Below, in pieces: positions 11,134 through 22,509 of a DNA stretch of 64,000 nucleotides; position 1 is the first letter of the stretch; each line of letters starts with the position of its first letter. The stretch spans positions 5,394,001 to 5,458,000 of the forward strand of contig JAHLEZ010000001.1 of the NCBI GenBank assembly GCA_020726505.1, given 5' to 3'. The translations under genes were made by a program, and so were the position numbers. The notes beneath the pieces were generated by a model. It searched no databases and had not been told where the DNA came from. It saw only the letters and a list, made by a program, of their open reading frames with translations. Origin of the DNA: Leptodontidium sp. MPI-SDFR-AT-0119 (lineage: Eukaryota > Ascomycota > Leotiomycetes > Helotiales > Leptodontidiaceae).

Positions 11134-12419
11134 TTATGGCTGTGACTGTCTGTCTCGTAGAATAATTTTATTGTCCAAAGACACCATAGGCAATGTGCTA
11201 CTGAGTAATTCACTTCAGCTTGAAGTGTAATAGGAATTGGATCGTTACATCCCCAAGCGTCAAGAAACTCAAGATCCGGATTAGGGACTGAATTTCAGAG
11301 ACTTCAATTCTGGCGATACAAAGCTGCTACAATACGAAACCTGCCAAGCATTAAATCCGAGAAAACTCTGAAGGGATTGAAATGTTAAATAATAAAGTAT
11401 CGAAATTCCGAATACCGTATCACAGAGTTCATCAATTACCGTACAGTATTATATAAAGTTCGTTATCCGGGCCTAGCTTTCCGGCCACCCCTTACTCTAC
11501 TCATTCATTTCTCCGTGCTCCATACGAGGACGGACCTTCCAGCGCCGCTCGCACCCTCTAAAGCTGTGACTTCCGGGAGGTGAGTGGAACACCTGAATCG
11601 AATCTAATGGAATCGAGGAATGTCGTGTTTCGGTTTCACAGCCCAGCCCAGCCCAGTCCAGCCCCAGCCAATGGTGCGGCACTGAGTTCGTATGATTCGT
11701 GTAACTCTGGCGGGTATCTGGCATGGCTGGTACGAGTCTCTCCACTCCGGAATGGAGAATGTCCAGAGTCTAGAATAGGGCGATGCTTTGGTGCGTTGTT
11801 ACAGACAAGAATTCATTGACTCGTCTCTTGTTGGTAAGGTAACCTTCCAGTGAGTAAGTACAGAAGGTACAGTAAGACTGCCTGCAGAGGCATCCTCAGC
11901 TTTCCTTACCTCACCTCATCTCACACCACCTCGCACCATCGCAAGATCGTCTCGCAATCTGCTGCATCTCGCATTGTCACAAGGTCATACAGAAGTTTCT
12001 CCTACAGCATCGCATCAGTCGAAGGGAGAGCGGCCCTCAAGGGATATTGTAATAAATAATATGGAAAAATAAATAGTTTGGCCGAAGTCCCCCTTTTCCC
12101 GGACGCTGGCTGCCCCTGCCCCTATCTCCTCGCAGCTGGTGCTGACACTGTCAGTACCCCTGAGCGTCCTCAGCATCTCAGCACTGCAGCAGCCTCCAAG
12201 CGGGCTGATCAAACCTCGCCCCGGATAAATTTAGAAGGGAAGGCGGCGGAACCTGAGCCAGAAGGGAAGGAAGGGGAGGGGAGGGAGGGGGCGAAGGGGT
12301 CGCATTGCGTGAACGCTATCCCAAATAGGGAAGGTGCGTTCCTGGGCCCTCCGCCCCGGTCAGCTCTCGCCTAAACGTGTCCTGAACATAAAGACAGATC
12401 TCCTCCCACCTCAACCACA
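11134..12419. other. Long region upstream of HAC1
   Basis: No gene seen. It carries a TATATAAAG at 11450-11458 and a purine-rich stretch around 12235-12300 (GGAAGGAAGGGGAGGGG-like). The distal part probably belongs to the ADE2 3' region, and the proximal part to the HAC1 promoter and leader. Several short frames between 11.5 and 12.4 kb look like chance. Confidence 0.3.
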
Positions 12420-12542
12420 ATGCATCTCCCTCTCAACTCACCACCAGCACCAGGCATCCCGCGCTCCTCCTCCCCTCTCTCCCCCTCTCATTGGACCATC
12501 ATCTCCAAACGGCTCCTGATTGCAGGTGCCTGTTTCCTTTGA
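12420..12542 (+). promoter_or_regulatory. Upstream ORF 1 in the HAC1 leader (40 codons)
   Basis: ATG at 12420 in the context CCACAATGC opens a 40-residue frame (MHLPLNSPPAPGIP...) ending at TGA 12540-12542, 165 bp before the HAC1 start. Upstream ORFs that restrain translation are known in the leaders of Aspergillus and Trichoderma hac genes; a role here is by analogy. Whether it lies in the mRNA depends on the unknown transcription start. Confidence 0.45.
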
Positions 12543-12579
12543 CTCATCTGCCACGAAGAGGCCACCTTTCGAGTTCAGT

Positions 12580-12606
12580 ATGGGCGAGGTCACCCTGTAC
12601 ATCTAG
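12580..12606 (+). promoter_or_regulatory. Upstream ORF 2 in the HAC1 leader (8 codons)
   Basis: A second ATG at 12580 encodes MGEVTLYI and stops at 12606, about 100 bp before the HAC1 ATG. It has a purine at -3 (TCAGTATGG) and G at +4, so it may be recognised. It could add to uORF-based control of HAC1. Confidence 0.4.
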
Positions 12607-12707
12607 TACCACTCCTGGCCTCACCCCGAATACCCTCTTCCCCAGTCTCCATACACCCACAGCAAAGAACTGACCAACATCTACAATCGACATCCATAAT
12701 CATCACG

Positions 12708-13945
12708 ATGTCGGGCTCACCACATATCAAGTTCGAGCATTCACCAGCCGACAGCCTCGCTGACAGCTTTGTCTCGACTCCCAACACCGCATATCCTTCT
12801 CTCTTCCACACAAATGACACCATGGATCCATCCGAGGTCATGACTCCCCGCTCATACGATGACGAGAGCATGTTCGGTGGATCGATGAACGGAGGAAGCA
12901 CAGCTGGAACCCCAGCGCCAGAGAAGAAGCCAGTCAAGAAGAGGAAGTCTTGGGGCCAACAACTCCCAGAGCCAAAGACCAATCTACCGCCCAGGTACAT
13001 ACTCGATAAGACCTTCACTATCGTGGATCAATCGGCTAACCCGCTTTCTAGGAAACGAGCCAAGACTGAAGATGAAAAGGAGCAAAGACGAGTCGAGAGA
13101 GTCCTACGCAATCGCAGGGCAGCTCAATCGTCACGGGAGCGTAAGCGCCAAGAGGTCGAGGCTCTCGAGGCACAGAAGCTCGCCGTCGAACAAACAAACC
13201 AAGATCTCATGAGACGATTGGCGGACGCCGAGGCAAAGAACGCCCTCCTCGAACGCCAATTAGAACAAATGAGCGGTGGTATGAATGCCTTTCATTCATC
13301 ATCAGTAGCCTCATCCCCTGGAGCCTCCGAACAACTACGACAAACACCCAGACCATCCATCACATTCTCACAAAACCTCTTCGGTCCAAGAGATGCTGAC
13401 CCACAACCAATCAGCACACAATCTCTTGTCGATCCTCAGGTAGTCCAGACCGTCAATCCCGCCTCTCTCTCCCCAGAGATGGGACCTGTCGTCGATTCCA
13501 CTTCCAACGCCAATTCTTCCGACTTGACACAACATCCTGCCGCGATGTTGTGCGACCTGCCGTGTCAGTCGGAAGAGCCCCGGCCCTGGATGGATTCGAC
13601 CTCAACAGCTTCGATCTCTCACATCTTGGCAATCACTCTCATGATCAATATGGGTACGAAAGCTATCTGGACCTTCCTTCAGCCTCTGAATCAGATCTTG
13701 ACTTCCTTAACAACCGGGTCCTACCTGCCGCCAACCAGTTCGATCATTTCTTTGATAATTTGGCTCCTAACAACGATGGCGTCTTTGAAGACAGCCACTT
13801 CGACGAGTTCCTCAACCACGACGACCAGCCTGCGCCCGAGATTCAGTCTTCGGATTCGCTTGCTGAGAAGACTGCTAGCCTGCAACCCCCATTTGGCGCG
13901 TCCACTTTCGGATGCGACGATGGTAGTAATGCGGTTAGCGTCTGA
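12708..13945 (+). CDS. HAC1: bZIP transcription factor of the unfolded protein response (spliced, active form)
   Basis: Activated by ER stress when Ire1 removes a short intron from the mRNA; the protein then acts in the nucleus on chaperone and secretion genes. The active product joins 12708-12994, 13052-13539 and 13560-13945, 386 residues. The conventional 57-nt intron (12995-13051, GTACAT..TAG) sits just before the basic region. VKKRKSWGQQLPEPKTNLPP precedes KRAKTEDEKEQRR, and RNRRAAQSSRERKR (115-128) is the DNA-binding part, followed by the zipper to about residue 165. A 20-nt non-canonical intron then shifts frame to HPAVSVGRAPALDGFDLNSF, an acidic C-terminal region ending FGCDDGSNAVSV. 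Without the 20-nt removal the frame runs to 14252. Identity is firm from the bZIP segment and splice hairpin together. Confidence 0.93.
13519..13572 (+). promoter_or_regulatory. Ire1 splice element: 20-nt unconventional HAC1 intron and its hairpins
   Basis: Two copies of CTGCCG lie exactly 20 nt apart (13537-13542 and 13557-13562), so cutting after each CTG removes 13540-13559. The first sits in a seven-base loop CTGCCGC closed by a perfect 8-bp stem, ACAACATC (13529-13536) with GATGTTGT (13544-13551). The second, CTGCCGT, is flanked by GAC/GTC. An outer stem pairs CCGACTTGA (13519-13527) with TCAGTCGG (13565-13572) with one bulge. This matches the CNG|CNGN loop rule known for Ire1 substrates. 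Confidence 0.9.
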
Positions 13946-14252
13946 ACAGCAGCTCCGTGACTGTCTTTCCACTGTAGATGCGAGTCGTCTTGAGACCAGG
14001 GATTCGGCGAGTGTGGAAACACTCATGACGTTACTTTGGGCGATCCGTGTTATCGAAAGGGAGAACAAACTGGAAGCACCAAAGCTGGACGCGGCTACGG
14101 TGGCTAGACAGTCAGGGGAGTTGGATAGCCTGTTCAGACTTAGAGAGCATGAAGGGGTTTCGTTTGTTTCGCATGGAAGGGAAGTGGGTGTGGGTCACAA
14201 GCAAAAGTCCTTGGATCACTGGCGTACGGCGTTCAAACATGATCGGCCTTGA
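13560..14252 (+). other. Alternative C-terminal frame of unspliced HAC1 mRNA
   Basis: If the 20-nt intron stays in, the HAC1 frame remains open through 14252, giving 495 residues (conventional intron removed) with a different tail. It overlaps the active frame for about 385 nt and then continues alone for about 300 nt with ordinary-looking sequence (for example LMTLLWAIRVIERENKLEA). In several filamentous fungi the unspliced HacA product is likewise longer than the spliced one. Whether this tail is translated or functional is unknown. Confidence 0.55.
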
Positions 14253-16134
14253 ATCTTAGCGAGGGAAATGAATCATTGGGCTTTCCCATGGTCGTGTATA
14301 CCAGATGTAACAATTGCCTATGCACTGCTTTTTGCCTTGCACTCTTTATCTTGATTTGATCAAAGTGACCATGCAGATCCTGGAAGTGACACATTAGGTA
14401 GGAGGTAGATACAGTAAGATAAGCCTGCTTGGAATAGAAGGTGGCACGGCAGTCTTATCAAATGTCATGCATGAGTTGCAGCAGCAAAGCCGAACCCAAA
14501 ATGGAAATGAGGAGAATGTTCTAACTCGCAAAGTAAGTAGAAATACAGTAGTGAGTATTCCACTCGGTTCATAAATACGATAATCTGAGAACTGAGTACC
14601 TACGCCAAGATTTAGAGATTACTTGGTCCTACAGTTGTCTGACAAGAGCGAGGCCGGGTAAAGTCAAAACAAACGAGCGGACCTTCAGTCCCGAATGAAT
14701 GAATGAATGGATGCGAGAGGGTTTGGAGGTTGTTCCTCCGACGTTCTTGAAGCCTGGCGGAAGACGGACCAGCGATTCATTCCATTGATTGATCGCATGA
14801 TTGGATCAATTATTTCGTCAACTTGGCTGAGAGACTTGCCCTCTTATATGGTGCTGCTTTTCAAAGTTATCAATTCCACTCCGCTTCTGCTCGACACATC
14901 TGGGCTTGTTTTGCCCAGTGCTTGAGGGTGCAGCGTCTTCGCTTAGAGGTCACAGTCAGCTCAGCTCAGCTCCTCCTGTTTCTCGAAAAACTGGTATTTT
15001 TGTTGTTGTTCATTTTCACATCCTCTCAAGGCATAGATAGGAAAGTTGCACCTTAGGACATGGGATATGATTTGTGGAAGCTGTAACCAATCAATATTTT
15101 TTTTTTGGTCTCCTTCCCAATGATTAATTTAATTCGTCAAGTCAATCAATCGTCTTTGAAATCAGCAAAAGTCACGGCAATCTAGAACTTTCACTATAAC
15201 AGTCCCGCAGATCTTAGGTATCAGTCTGTCTTGTACGGAGTAATATTCGGAAGCTCTACGTCGACACGTACGGAGTTTTTCGTTGATCTCAAAGTATGCC
15301 GCGTTCCATGTTTGGGAAGTTGGAAGAGAGACAAGTCAGGGGAGACCGAAGCTTATTTTTCATCAGTGACAGATTCCCAGATCCCTCATATTTCCAGGTC
15401 CTGAGTCAGACCCCGGCCAAAATTCAAGTAGAAGTAAGTAGTCAGTAATGTACGTCCCCTCTCGAGTTACTGCACTTGATATGATGGATGGAGATTGATT
15501 CTCTGCTGCCCGTGAAAGCAGCGGTGGAGAATCTGGGGAACAGTGGATTGATTGATAACGGAAGTGTCTAGATAGTGTGTGATCTGCAGCAGGGTTGTTT
15601 ACTTTCAGGGACGGGTCCCTTCCATATGAAGTAATTATGAGATGCGTTCAGTAGTTGCATCTAGAATGTAGCTTTTTCTAGAAAGAGTTCAGGGTCGCCG
15701 TGTGAAACAACAGCCTTTGGAGGCTTGCTTGTCCTTGTGTATGCGACTCTGGCAGCGGGGTGCTGCAGGTGGTGGTAACATGGGCACATGCATCACCCAA
15801 AAGCTCCCTTGACACAAGGTGCAATATGTGGAATGAAGGGATGCATAAGAAGTTAGGCATTGCGAACCTTCTGATACGTATCTACTTATAAACTCTTATC
15901 ATAGAATATGGCAGTCCTTCCGTCAAGAGGAATACCAGGAAAAGAATCACCTCGGTGTGATTAGGGTCATATCAAGCTAAGCCCCCCTTGACAGTTACGT
16001 CCCTGAAACCAAACCATGGCAGCTCTCGAAGCACTAACACTGTCTCTACCTCTACAATCCTCACGCAAGGTACTCCTCACATTCTTTTTCTTGTATATGA
16101 TACCTAGACAGCCGATGTCTTGAAGCGTCATGCC
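14253..16134. other. Intergenic, 1.9 kb
   Basis: No coding region recognised. It contains a short GAAT repeat near 14693-14708, a run of T at about 15097-15106, and the leader of the coiled-coil gene. An ATG at 16016 in strong context (AAACCATGG) may be an upstream first exon of that gene (see its entry). Confidence 0.3.
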
Positions 16135-17980
16135 ATGAGTGCAGACGGGGAAGTTCCGTCGCGCGTTCATTCCCCTCGAGAAGGAGAGTCCAGCAACAAG
16201 ATCTACCAAAACCCAATACACTCGGAAGCATTCGACGGTGGTACTTCGCACACTGAGAGAGAGCAACAAAGTCAAAGTACCAATCGAGGTAGCCCGCGCT
16301 ATCGAGAACGGGCAGAACACCAAAGTCTGTATAGTTTCCACAGGCAAAGCACTGTGCTAATACCTCCCAGGCACAGAACCGACGATTTCGAACAACCATC
16401 TTTCTCGCCCGGAGGCAGAGGCGACTTTTCCTCCTCGCACTTCGAGTCGCGGCCGATCTAATGCTCCTGGAGAGCCAATAGGACTCTCACTCGCGCCATC
16501 TCCACCTCAACCGCCACCGATACACTTTTATGATCCCAATAGTCGAGCCCCAAGTCTTCACACAGTCACTCCTTCGGGCGCGGACAATGGTATATACTCG
16601 GCGGAGGCTATCGACCGTGAGCAGAGCCGGCGGCGCATTTTGGGCCTTCAGCAACAACTGACAGATAATGCTCGTTTTCACCTGCGGAAGGTGGAGTCCA
16701 TGGAAGCTTGTTACAAGGAAGAATTGAAGATACAATCAGAGTCCCATACGAGAGAGCAACAAAGACGAGCGGCTTTCCACGAGAGGGAACTTCAGGACGT
16801 TTTATATGAGAAGGAACAATCCCAAGCCGCTAGGGACGATGCAAGGGAACAAGTCCAATTTGCAAGACATGAATTGAGGAATATGCGAGAGAGGATAGTG
16901 GAGCTGGAGCTTCAGGCGCAACAGGACAAGGAGAAACATGCTGCAGAACTGGAAACCGCTCTCGTTAGCAAGGAAGAGGCAGTGAAGACAGTCAACCAAT
17001 TGGAGGAACGGCTGGGTCAGAACATGCTTCGAAGCCAAGACCTTGAGCTGATGCTTGAAGAGGCCAACAGTCAACTCTCCTTCCAATCGGAGGGTTGCAA
17101 CCGATTGGAGACAGAGCTTCGAGGCTACAAAGCTCAAATCAAACGTTACCAAAATCTATGGCAGAATACACGACATCAATTCAAAGGAGAAAAGCGCGCT
17201 TTGCTCCACCAGATTGCGTTGCGCGATCGATATATCTCTATCTTTGATCAGTACCAGCGAATGTACAACAAGAACGTCAAGGAGAGATTCATACAGAACG
17301 ACAAGGAACTCCTTCAGCAGAAAGCGGTGTTACTTGAGCTCAAGGAGGTGATCTGTCAAAAAGTCCGCGACGAAATCGAAGAGACTCGACTCAATGATGA
17401 CAATTTACGAAACAGTATCAAGTCAACCTGGCGCAGCAGAAATGCATTAAAAGGCCAACCAGATGATCCCGACGAAGATGGCGAGACGGCAGAGTCGAAA
17501 TTCAGCATAAAACAGGCAAGACTGGAGGAATTTCAGGCAGAATTAGGACGGCTTTACGCGGAACAGAACAAAATCAATGCGACGACGAATCAACTCCAGC
17601 TCCAGGATCAAACACTCTCAGCTGAAGTCATGCAATTACAGAGAGACCTCCGCAAGCCCACGAATTCGGTCCAGAAACCAGCAAGGGCGAATACGACTGA
17701 GATTAAGTGTTTGAGGAGGAGTCTCTACAAGCTCCATACGGAGTTCATAGTGAGCCAGCGTCAAAGCAACTCTTCGCTTCCCGAACTTGTTCAAGACGAC
17801 AATGCAGACGATGATGTCGATGATGCCAGCGATGATTGGCACTCAGGGTGCCCTACCCCGGATAGGTTGACCCAGGTATACACCATTCAGGTCGATCATG
17901 GACGGAGTTCTATTGCATCTCAGATGTCAAAGAAGCAGAAGAGAGCGTCCAGTTACCTCCCTCCAACACCGTGGATCTGA
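16135..17980 (+). CDS. Coiled-coil protein of unknown function
   Basis: Two exons, 16135-16288 and 16371-17980, give 587 residues; the 82-nt intron (GTAGCC..CAG, branch GCTAAT) restores the frame STNR-GTEPTISNN. Residues about 50-160 are Ser/Pro-rich and likely disordered. From about 165 to 430 the chain is Gln/Glu/Arg/Lys-rich with heptad-like Leu spacing, a long coiled coil. The tail has an acidic patch (DDNADDDVDDASDD) and ends in SSYLPPTPWI. I recognise no catalytic domain; it could be a structural or tethering protein. An alternative start at 16016 would add a short exon reading MAALEALTLSLPL, joined through a 38-nt GTACTC..TAG intron to TADVLKRHA; the join is in frame but the intron is unusually short, so the start is uncertain. 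Confidence 0.72.
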
Positions 17981-20900
17981 CAGATTTCCAAACCGTCTGT
18001 CTTCTTTCTTAATTTCTTTTCTTCTTCATTTTCTTCTCTTACTCTTTTCCCAGGTACCGAGTTATCCTTCCTTGCCATTATTGTAGTTAATATTCGGTGG
18101 AACGTTTCAAGGCGCGTACCTGTTTCTATGTTGTAATTTTTTTTTCTTTTTCCGTACAACGCATTGTTTCTCTTCCTTTTCTTCATCATCGTTTCAAGTG
18201 AGCACTGGCGATACTTTTACCCTGTTGTTTAGCATACTTTCCTTTCTTATTCCCCTTGAGCTCTGCGAGAGACAAGTTTTCCACTATTGTAATTGTCATA
18301 TTGTTTGTCATCAGGCGTTTTGAGATTTTGCAAAGCATCCCAGGTTAGAAGCGAGCATTGAGAGCCAGCATTGGGAAGGAGCATCAGCAGGGAGCTGGCG
18401 GGTATAGCATGCGTTGATAGGAGGGGTTTGGGTTAGGTGGACATACCTTGGATATGGAGATTCGCAATACGTCGCAAGACTTTCGGTGCATGATTTGGAA
18501 ATATAGGAGTTGGGAAAGGGGTGGATGATCTTGGATACGCCACGAGGTTTGGTACCACGGAAAAGGGGACCTGGATGTGGATTGGAGTTGGGTAATGGGC
18601 GAGGTTGGAGGGACGACTGTATGATATCCAGGATGAAGCGCAGCGATGCGCACTTGTCTCCCACGAGACGATGAACTGTAATGAGAGGCTTCTGGCTGTT
18701 TGATTATATGAATATGAAGTTCTGTTTCTTCTCCAAACTTAGGTGAGCACAATGTGGAATGTAACAAGTCATGCCAGTTTGCTGCCCAGGTGTCCAGAGT
18801 TAGGGGTAGCACTTACTTTTGACTCCTCCATGATTTCAACGACCCAACTCATGAACGCTTCAGTAATTTCATGTTACAAAGGAAACAGAATCACCACCGC
18901 TCTCCTTGACGTCGAGTTAAGGTTTTGCTAGAAACTTTCGCTGTGAAAAGTATATCTAGATCTTCGGCATGGATGGATTGAGAATACGACTTTGCAGCAC
19001 CTGCACCTGCTGTAGGTTGGTAAAATGGATAAAGGCCTGTGTAAGATCACCATCATGGAGGAAGGACCCTTGATGTTACATCGACATCCTGGAATGCAAA
19101 TTGTTGGGTAGGTTAGGGTAGGGTACGGGAGTGGAGGGGAGGGGATGGGAGGGTAATATAAGATGAAGATTACTAACATTTCGAAATTTTCAAAAGATGA
19201 GTTGGGTTGGATTGGATTTAATAGTAGGCAAATTCGATGTTCCTAAAATTCCTGCCAGTGTGTCAAGACTTGGATCACTGTACTGTGCAAGGTGATTTAT
19301 ACCAAGTAGTAAATTTTCCTTTTTCCGACCAGCGTTCTGGCCCGTGACAGTCCTATCATGGCAATGATCTTTTTGACCTTCCAGAGCATTTAAATTTACG
19401 ACCATCCCGTCACACCCCATAGGAAGTCTAAGTCGATACTTCCATCCTCCATCAAGTAAAGAGCAGCAACTGAATTGTTTAAACTTCAAAATATCAACAA
19501 CCAAGTCCAGGCAGGATCCCACCCGTACTACCACACCATACAGTACCAGCCGTCATCACAACCCACCATTATCATCCCTGCCCTCCAATTCGCCCATCTC
19601 CTTATCGTCAGCTCACCCTACCAAGTCCAGTCCAAGTCCGTTCCTGCATCCTACTAGTCTCAGCTAGCCAGCAGAGAAAAAACCCCATGAGGCGCCAGCC
19701 GAACCATGGAACGGCTCAGAACTCAAATCGCATCATCATCATCCGGGATCCCTAGACTCACTTTACTCTATTCCTGGTCCTTGCAGTAGGTTTTCACTGG
19801 GCGTGTCGTAGTACGCCCCACCAGAATCCTCACCTCGACCGAGGTTTTTCGGTGGTGTGTGTCGAAAACATGTGCAATGCAGGGGAGGTTCTAGGAAGGA
19901 GGGGAGGGGCTTGCTCGGTGCGGCATTCTGTATGGAGGTTAGTGCGGTCCGTGGTTGGGTGGTGCTTGTTGGCTGTGATGTGCTGTACTGTAATGGAGTG
20001 ATGATGATCCATCTTGTTGAGGAGGAGGAGGATGAGAAGGATGAGAAGGCGGGGTAATAGATGAAAAGGAAGGGGATGCGATGCGGAGAACCCTGAAGAT
20101 GAGGAATCACAAGCTTTTTGTCCCGCATCCAGATAGATGTGAGACATCTCCGAATCACCTAGGTTGAGAGAATGTGTGATGACAGGCAACATGTCAAGCG
20201 GTGCCACGATTACCAGACACGATACGGAAAGCTCCGAGGCAGGTGGAGGGTTGTTTTTTGTGTGGAATATTTGTTCTTATGTCTCGTATATGTACTGATA
20301 TCTAGTGTAGTCTACCGTTCTAGTTAATTATTTAGCAGAAAAAAAACCCCCGTGGGAAGTTTCCAAAACGCCCCGTTCGCCACGGTTCAGACAGACATAC
20401 AGAAAAAGAGATAAGAGAGAAAGATAAACTCCTCCAGCTGCTGCGTGAACTACGCAAACCAGCCCGTCCCAACACCATCCCAACGACACTGATAAACCCC
20501 CTAAAAGTGCGGCGCGCACTGACCAGTAAACCAATCTAGAAGAATCGAAATCCAATCCAACGATAAGAGAGAGCAAAGGAAAATCCCGTCCGTCCCATCT
20601 GTAGTAATCTGTAACAGGTTTATTTTTGTTTGCCTCCCATCCAATCCCATCCCATGCAACAAAATAATACCCCATCCGGTCTTCTGCAGCATCGTGCATC
20701 TCCAATCCCCGATGAGGATAATGCAACATGCCAAGAAGCCATGACCCGTTACCCAAACCCTAGATCCAGCCCCCAGCCCCAGCCCAGGCCGAACCTTGAA
20801 ACCTTCAACCATGTGGTATTCCTTCCTTCGCCGTTGCATCCATTCTCGATTGGCTTTTGACGCCTCCTGCAACAGTTTCTTGCTGTGTTGTTGTATTGTG

Positions 20901-20985
20901 TAGTCTGGCTTGTGTTGCGTTGACTGAGAAGTGATGCCATGTTGATAGATGTGAACCCAAAACGCCGTCCCTAAGAAGTTTCCTT
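17981..20985. other. Intergenic, 3.0 kb between convergent genes
   Basis: No gene recognised on either strand. The first 80 bp are a pyrimidine tract (TTCTTTCTTAATTTC-like), probably the 3' UTR of the coiled-coil gene. Later parts contain scattered short frames with biased composition (for example near 18384-18812 and 19830-20207, minus strand) that lack domains and credible structure. Confidence 0.35.
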
Positions 20986-22509
20986 TCAACCTTCCAAAAC
21001 AGGTGCAGCATCTCGGGCAGGTGCTGCTTTAGGTCTTGGTACTGGGCCAGCGGGTTGCTCTCCCTCGGGCTTCCCACCAACAACCTCCGCAGGAAGTAGA
21101 GCAGCAAGGGCAGCTTCAGGAAGAGGGGGAGCAGCAACAGGAGCAGCATCCAGCGGTGCGGGATCAGCAGCGACCAGAGGCGCCTGATCGCCTCCCTTGA
21201 GAGGAAGTTGGGGCCCAGCATCAAACTTCGGTTTCTCAGCCTCTTGCTTCTCGAGCATCTCCAGGAATCGTGCCTGTTGATCCGCCTTCTCTTTCTCTAT
21301 GATGTCGTTCGCCTTCTTGATTTCGATCATCTTGGCCTTATCTTCCTCCGATAGACTCTCGTAGGCTGCTGTGTTGACGTCCCACATTGCTACGCACTCG
21401 GCGTTCCAGTTACACTTCTCAACTTCTCCGTAAGCAGGGTGAGTATGTCTAGGATGCGAAGATGGCCAACCAGATGCGTGGTATCGGTGCTTGACGAGCG
21501 CGAATCGCGAGTTGTGATTCCCGGAGTCCGAATGACCTTGTCCGGCTGCGAAAGCTTCAACATTGAGCACCAAAATACCACTGACGAGGACGGCTTCATC
21601 AAGATTGTGGAAAGTGTCCCACTCGATCTTCCTGCCCTCTCGCATGCTCATCTCAGCAAGTGTGGCGATGGTGAAAGCAGAAGGGCCGGTTCCGGTAAGT
21701 ACATCGTCGAAGTCGAGCGTGATTTCTGAGATGGGCTTGCCTTCCTTCTCTGCAATCTCGTTGAGCCAGCTCAAGATGCCATCTACGAGGCGCATCATGA
21801 GTGGGTTTCCTGGCTTGCACATAAACGTCCATTGGCAGAAAGACCTGGATTTCTGGCCGAGAATTGGATGCGAGGAAAATTCTGGCTGATCTACTTCGAT
21901 ACCGATGACGATATCTAGGTCAGACTCTTCAAATCGTTTCGGAATCCATCGGTCGATAGGTTTCAGGTTCTCGACGTCGATATCCGCGTAAACACCTCCC
22001 TCAACGTACATAACCAAATACCTCAACAAGTCCGCCTTGATGATTCTCGCTGACAGTGATCTGTACATGTCCACGATATCTGGGCGGTTGATACCCTCTG
22101 GGCCAAAATGTTGCTCAACATAATACATGTCATTGTTGTCCGTCAAAACCTCGTATCTGTGTCCAGGATTCTTCGCCGTCCACGTCCGAGCACGGGTCAG
22201 ATCTCTCTCCTCAAAAGCCAGAGCATCGACTTTCCACGTCTGCCAGATCTTCTTGGGGAAATGGGCAGGCTCTGCTGCAACCGCTGTGCTCCCCGATCTC
22301 GATTTCCTAACGACATCTCGCTTCACATGACTTGCTCCTGATCCGAGCAGGTCGAGGTTGGTAATGAGGAGAATGAAAATAATGAATGCAATGTACAGTG
22401 GTAAGCACCGTTGAACTTGCTTTGGTACGCGATTCCCAAAGGTGCTCTTCGTAGGCGACATCGCGGGCCTCATCGTGGGTGACAATCTCAACTTCGCCAC
22501 CCTGAGCAT
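20986..22509 (-). CDS. GT32 glycosyltransferase, OCH1-like mannosyltransferase
   Basis: Intronless, 507 residues. A type II Golgi membrane enzyme of the Och1/initiation-specific alpha-1,6-mannosyltransferase family, which uses GDP-mannose on glycans. It has a short cytosolic N-terminus, one membrane anchor at about residues 36-52, the family segment PKKIWQTWK (85-93), and the metal/nucleotide-binding DxD motif in GGVYADIDVE (DID at 176-178). LSARIIKADLLRYLVMY before it is also typical. The last 80 or so residues are a Pro/Ala-rich low-complexity tail following a Lys/Glu-rich helix, outside the catalytic core. A second Met at residue 13 is a possible alternative start. It may be a paralogue rather than Och1 itself, as fungi carry several GT32 genes. 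Confidence 0.87.
   Translation of the reverse strand: MLRVAKLRLSPTMRPAMSPTKSTFGNRVPKQVQRCLPLYIAFIIFILLITNLDLLGSGASHVKRDVVRKSRSGSTAVAAEPAHFPKKIWQTWKVDALAFEERDLTRARTWTAKNPGHRYEVLTDNNDMYYVEQHFGPEGINRPDIVDMYRSLSARIIKADLLRYLVMYVEGGVYADIDVENLKPIDRWIPKRFEESDLDIVIGIEVDQPEFSSHPILGQKSRSFCQWTFMCKPGNPLMMRLVDGILSWLNEIAEKEGKPISEITLDFDDVLTGTGPSAFTIATLAEMSMREGRKIEWDTFHNLDEAVLVSGILVLNVEAFAAGQGHSDSGNHNSRFALVKHRYHASGWPSSHPRHTHPAYGEVEKCNWNAECVAMWDVNTAAYESLSEEDKAKMIEIKKANDIIEKEKADQQARFLEMLEKQEAEKPKFDAGPQLPLKGGDQAPLVAADPAPLDAAPVAAPPLPEAALAALLPAEVVGGKPEGEQPAGPVPRPKAAPARDAAPVLEG

Noticed and set aside
18384..18812. 142-codon minus-strand frame downstream of the coiled-coil gene
   Set aside because: No domain, skewed composition, overlaps another frame of similar length, no plausible gene structure.
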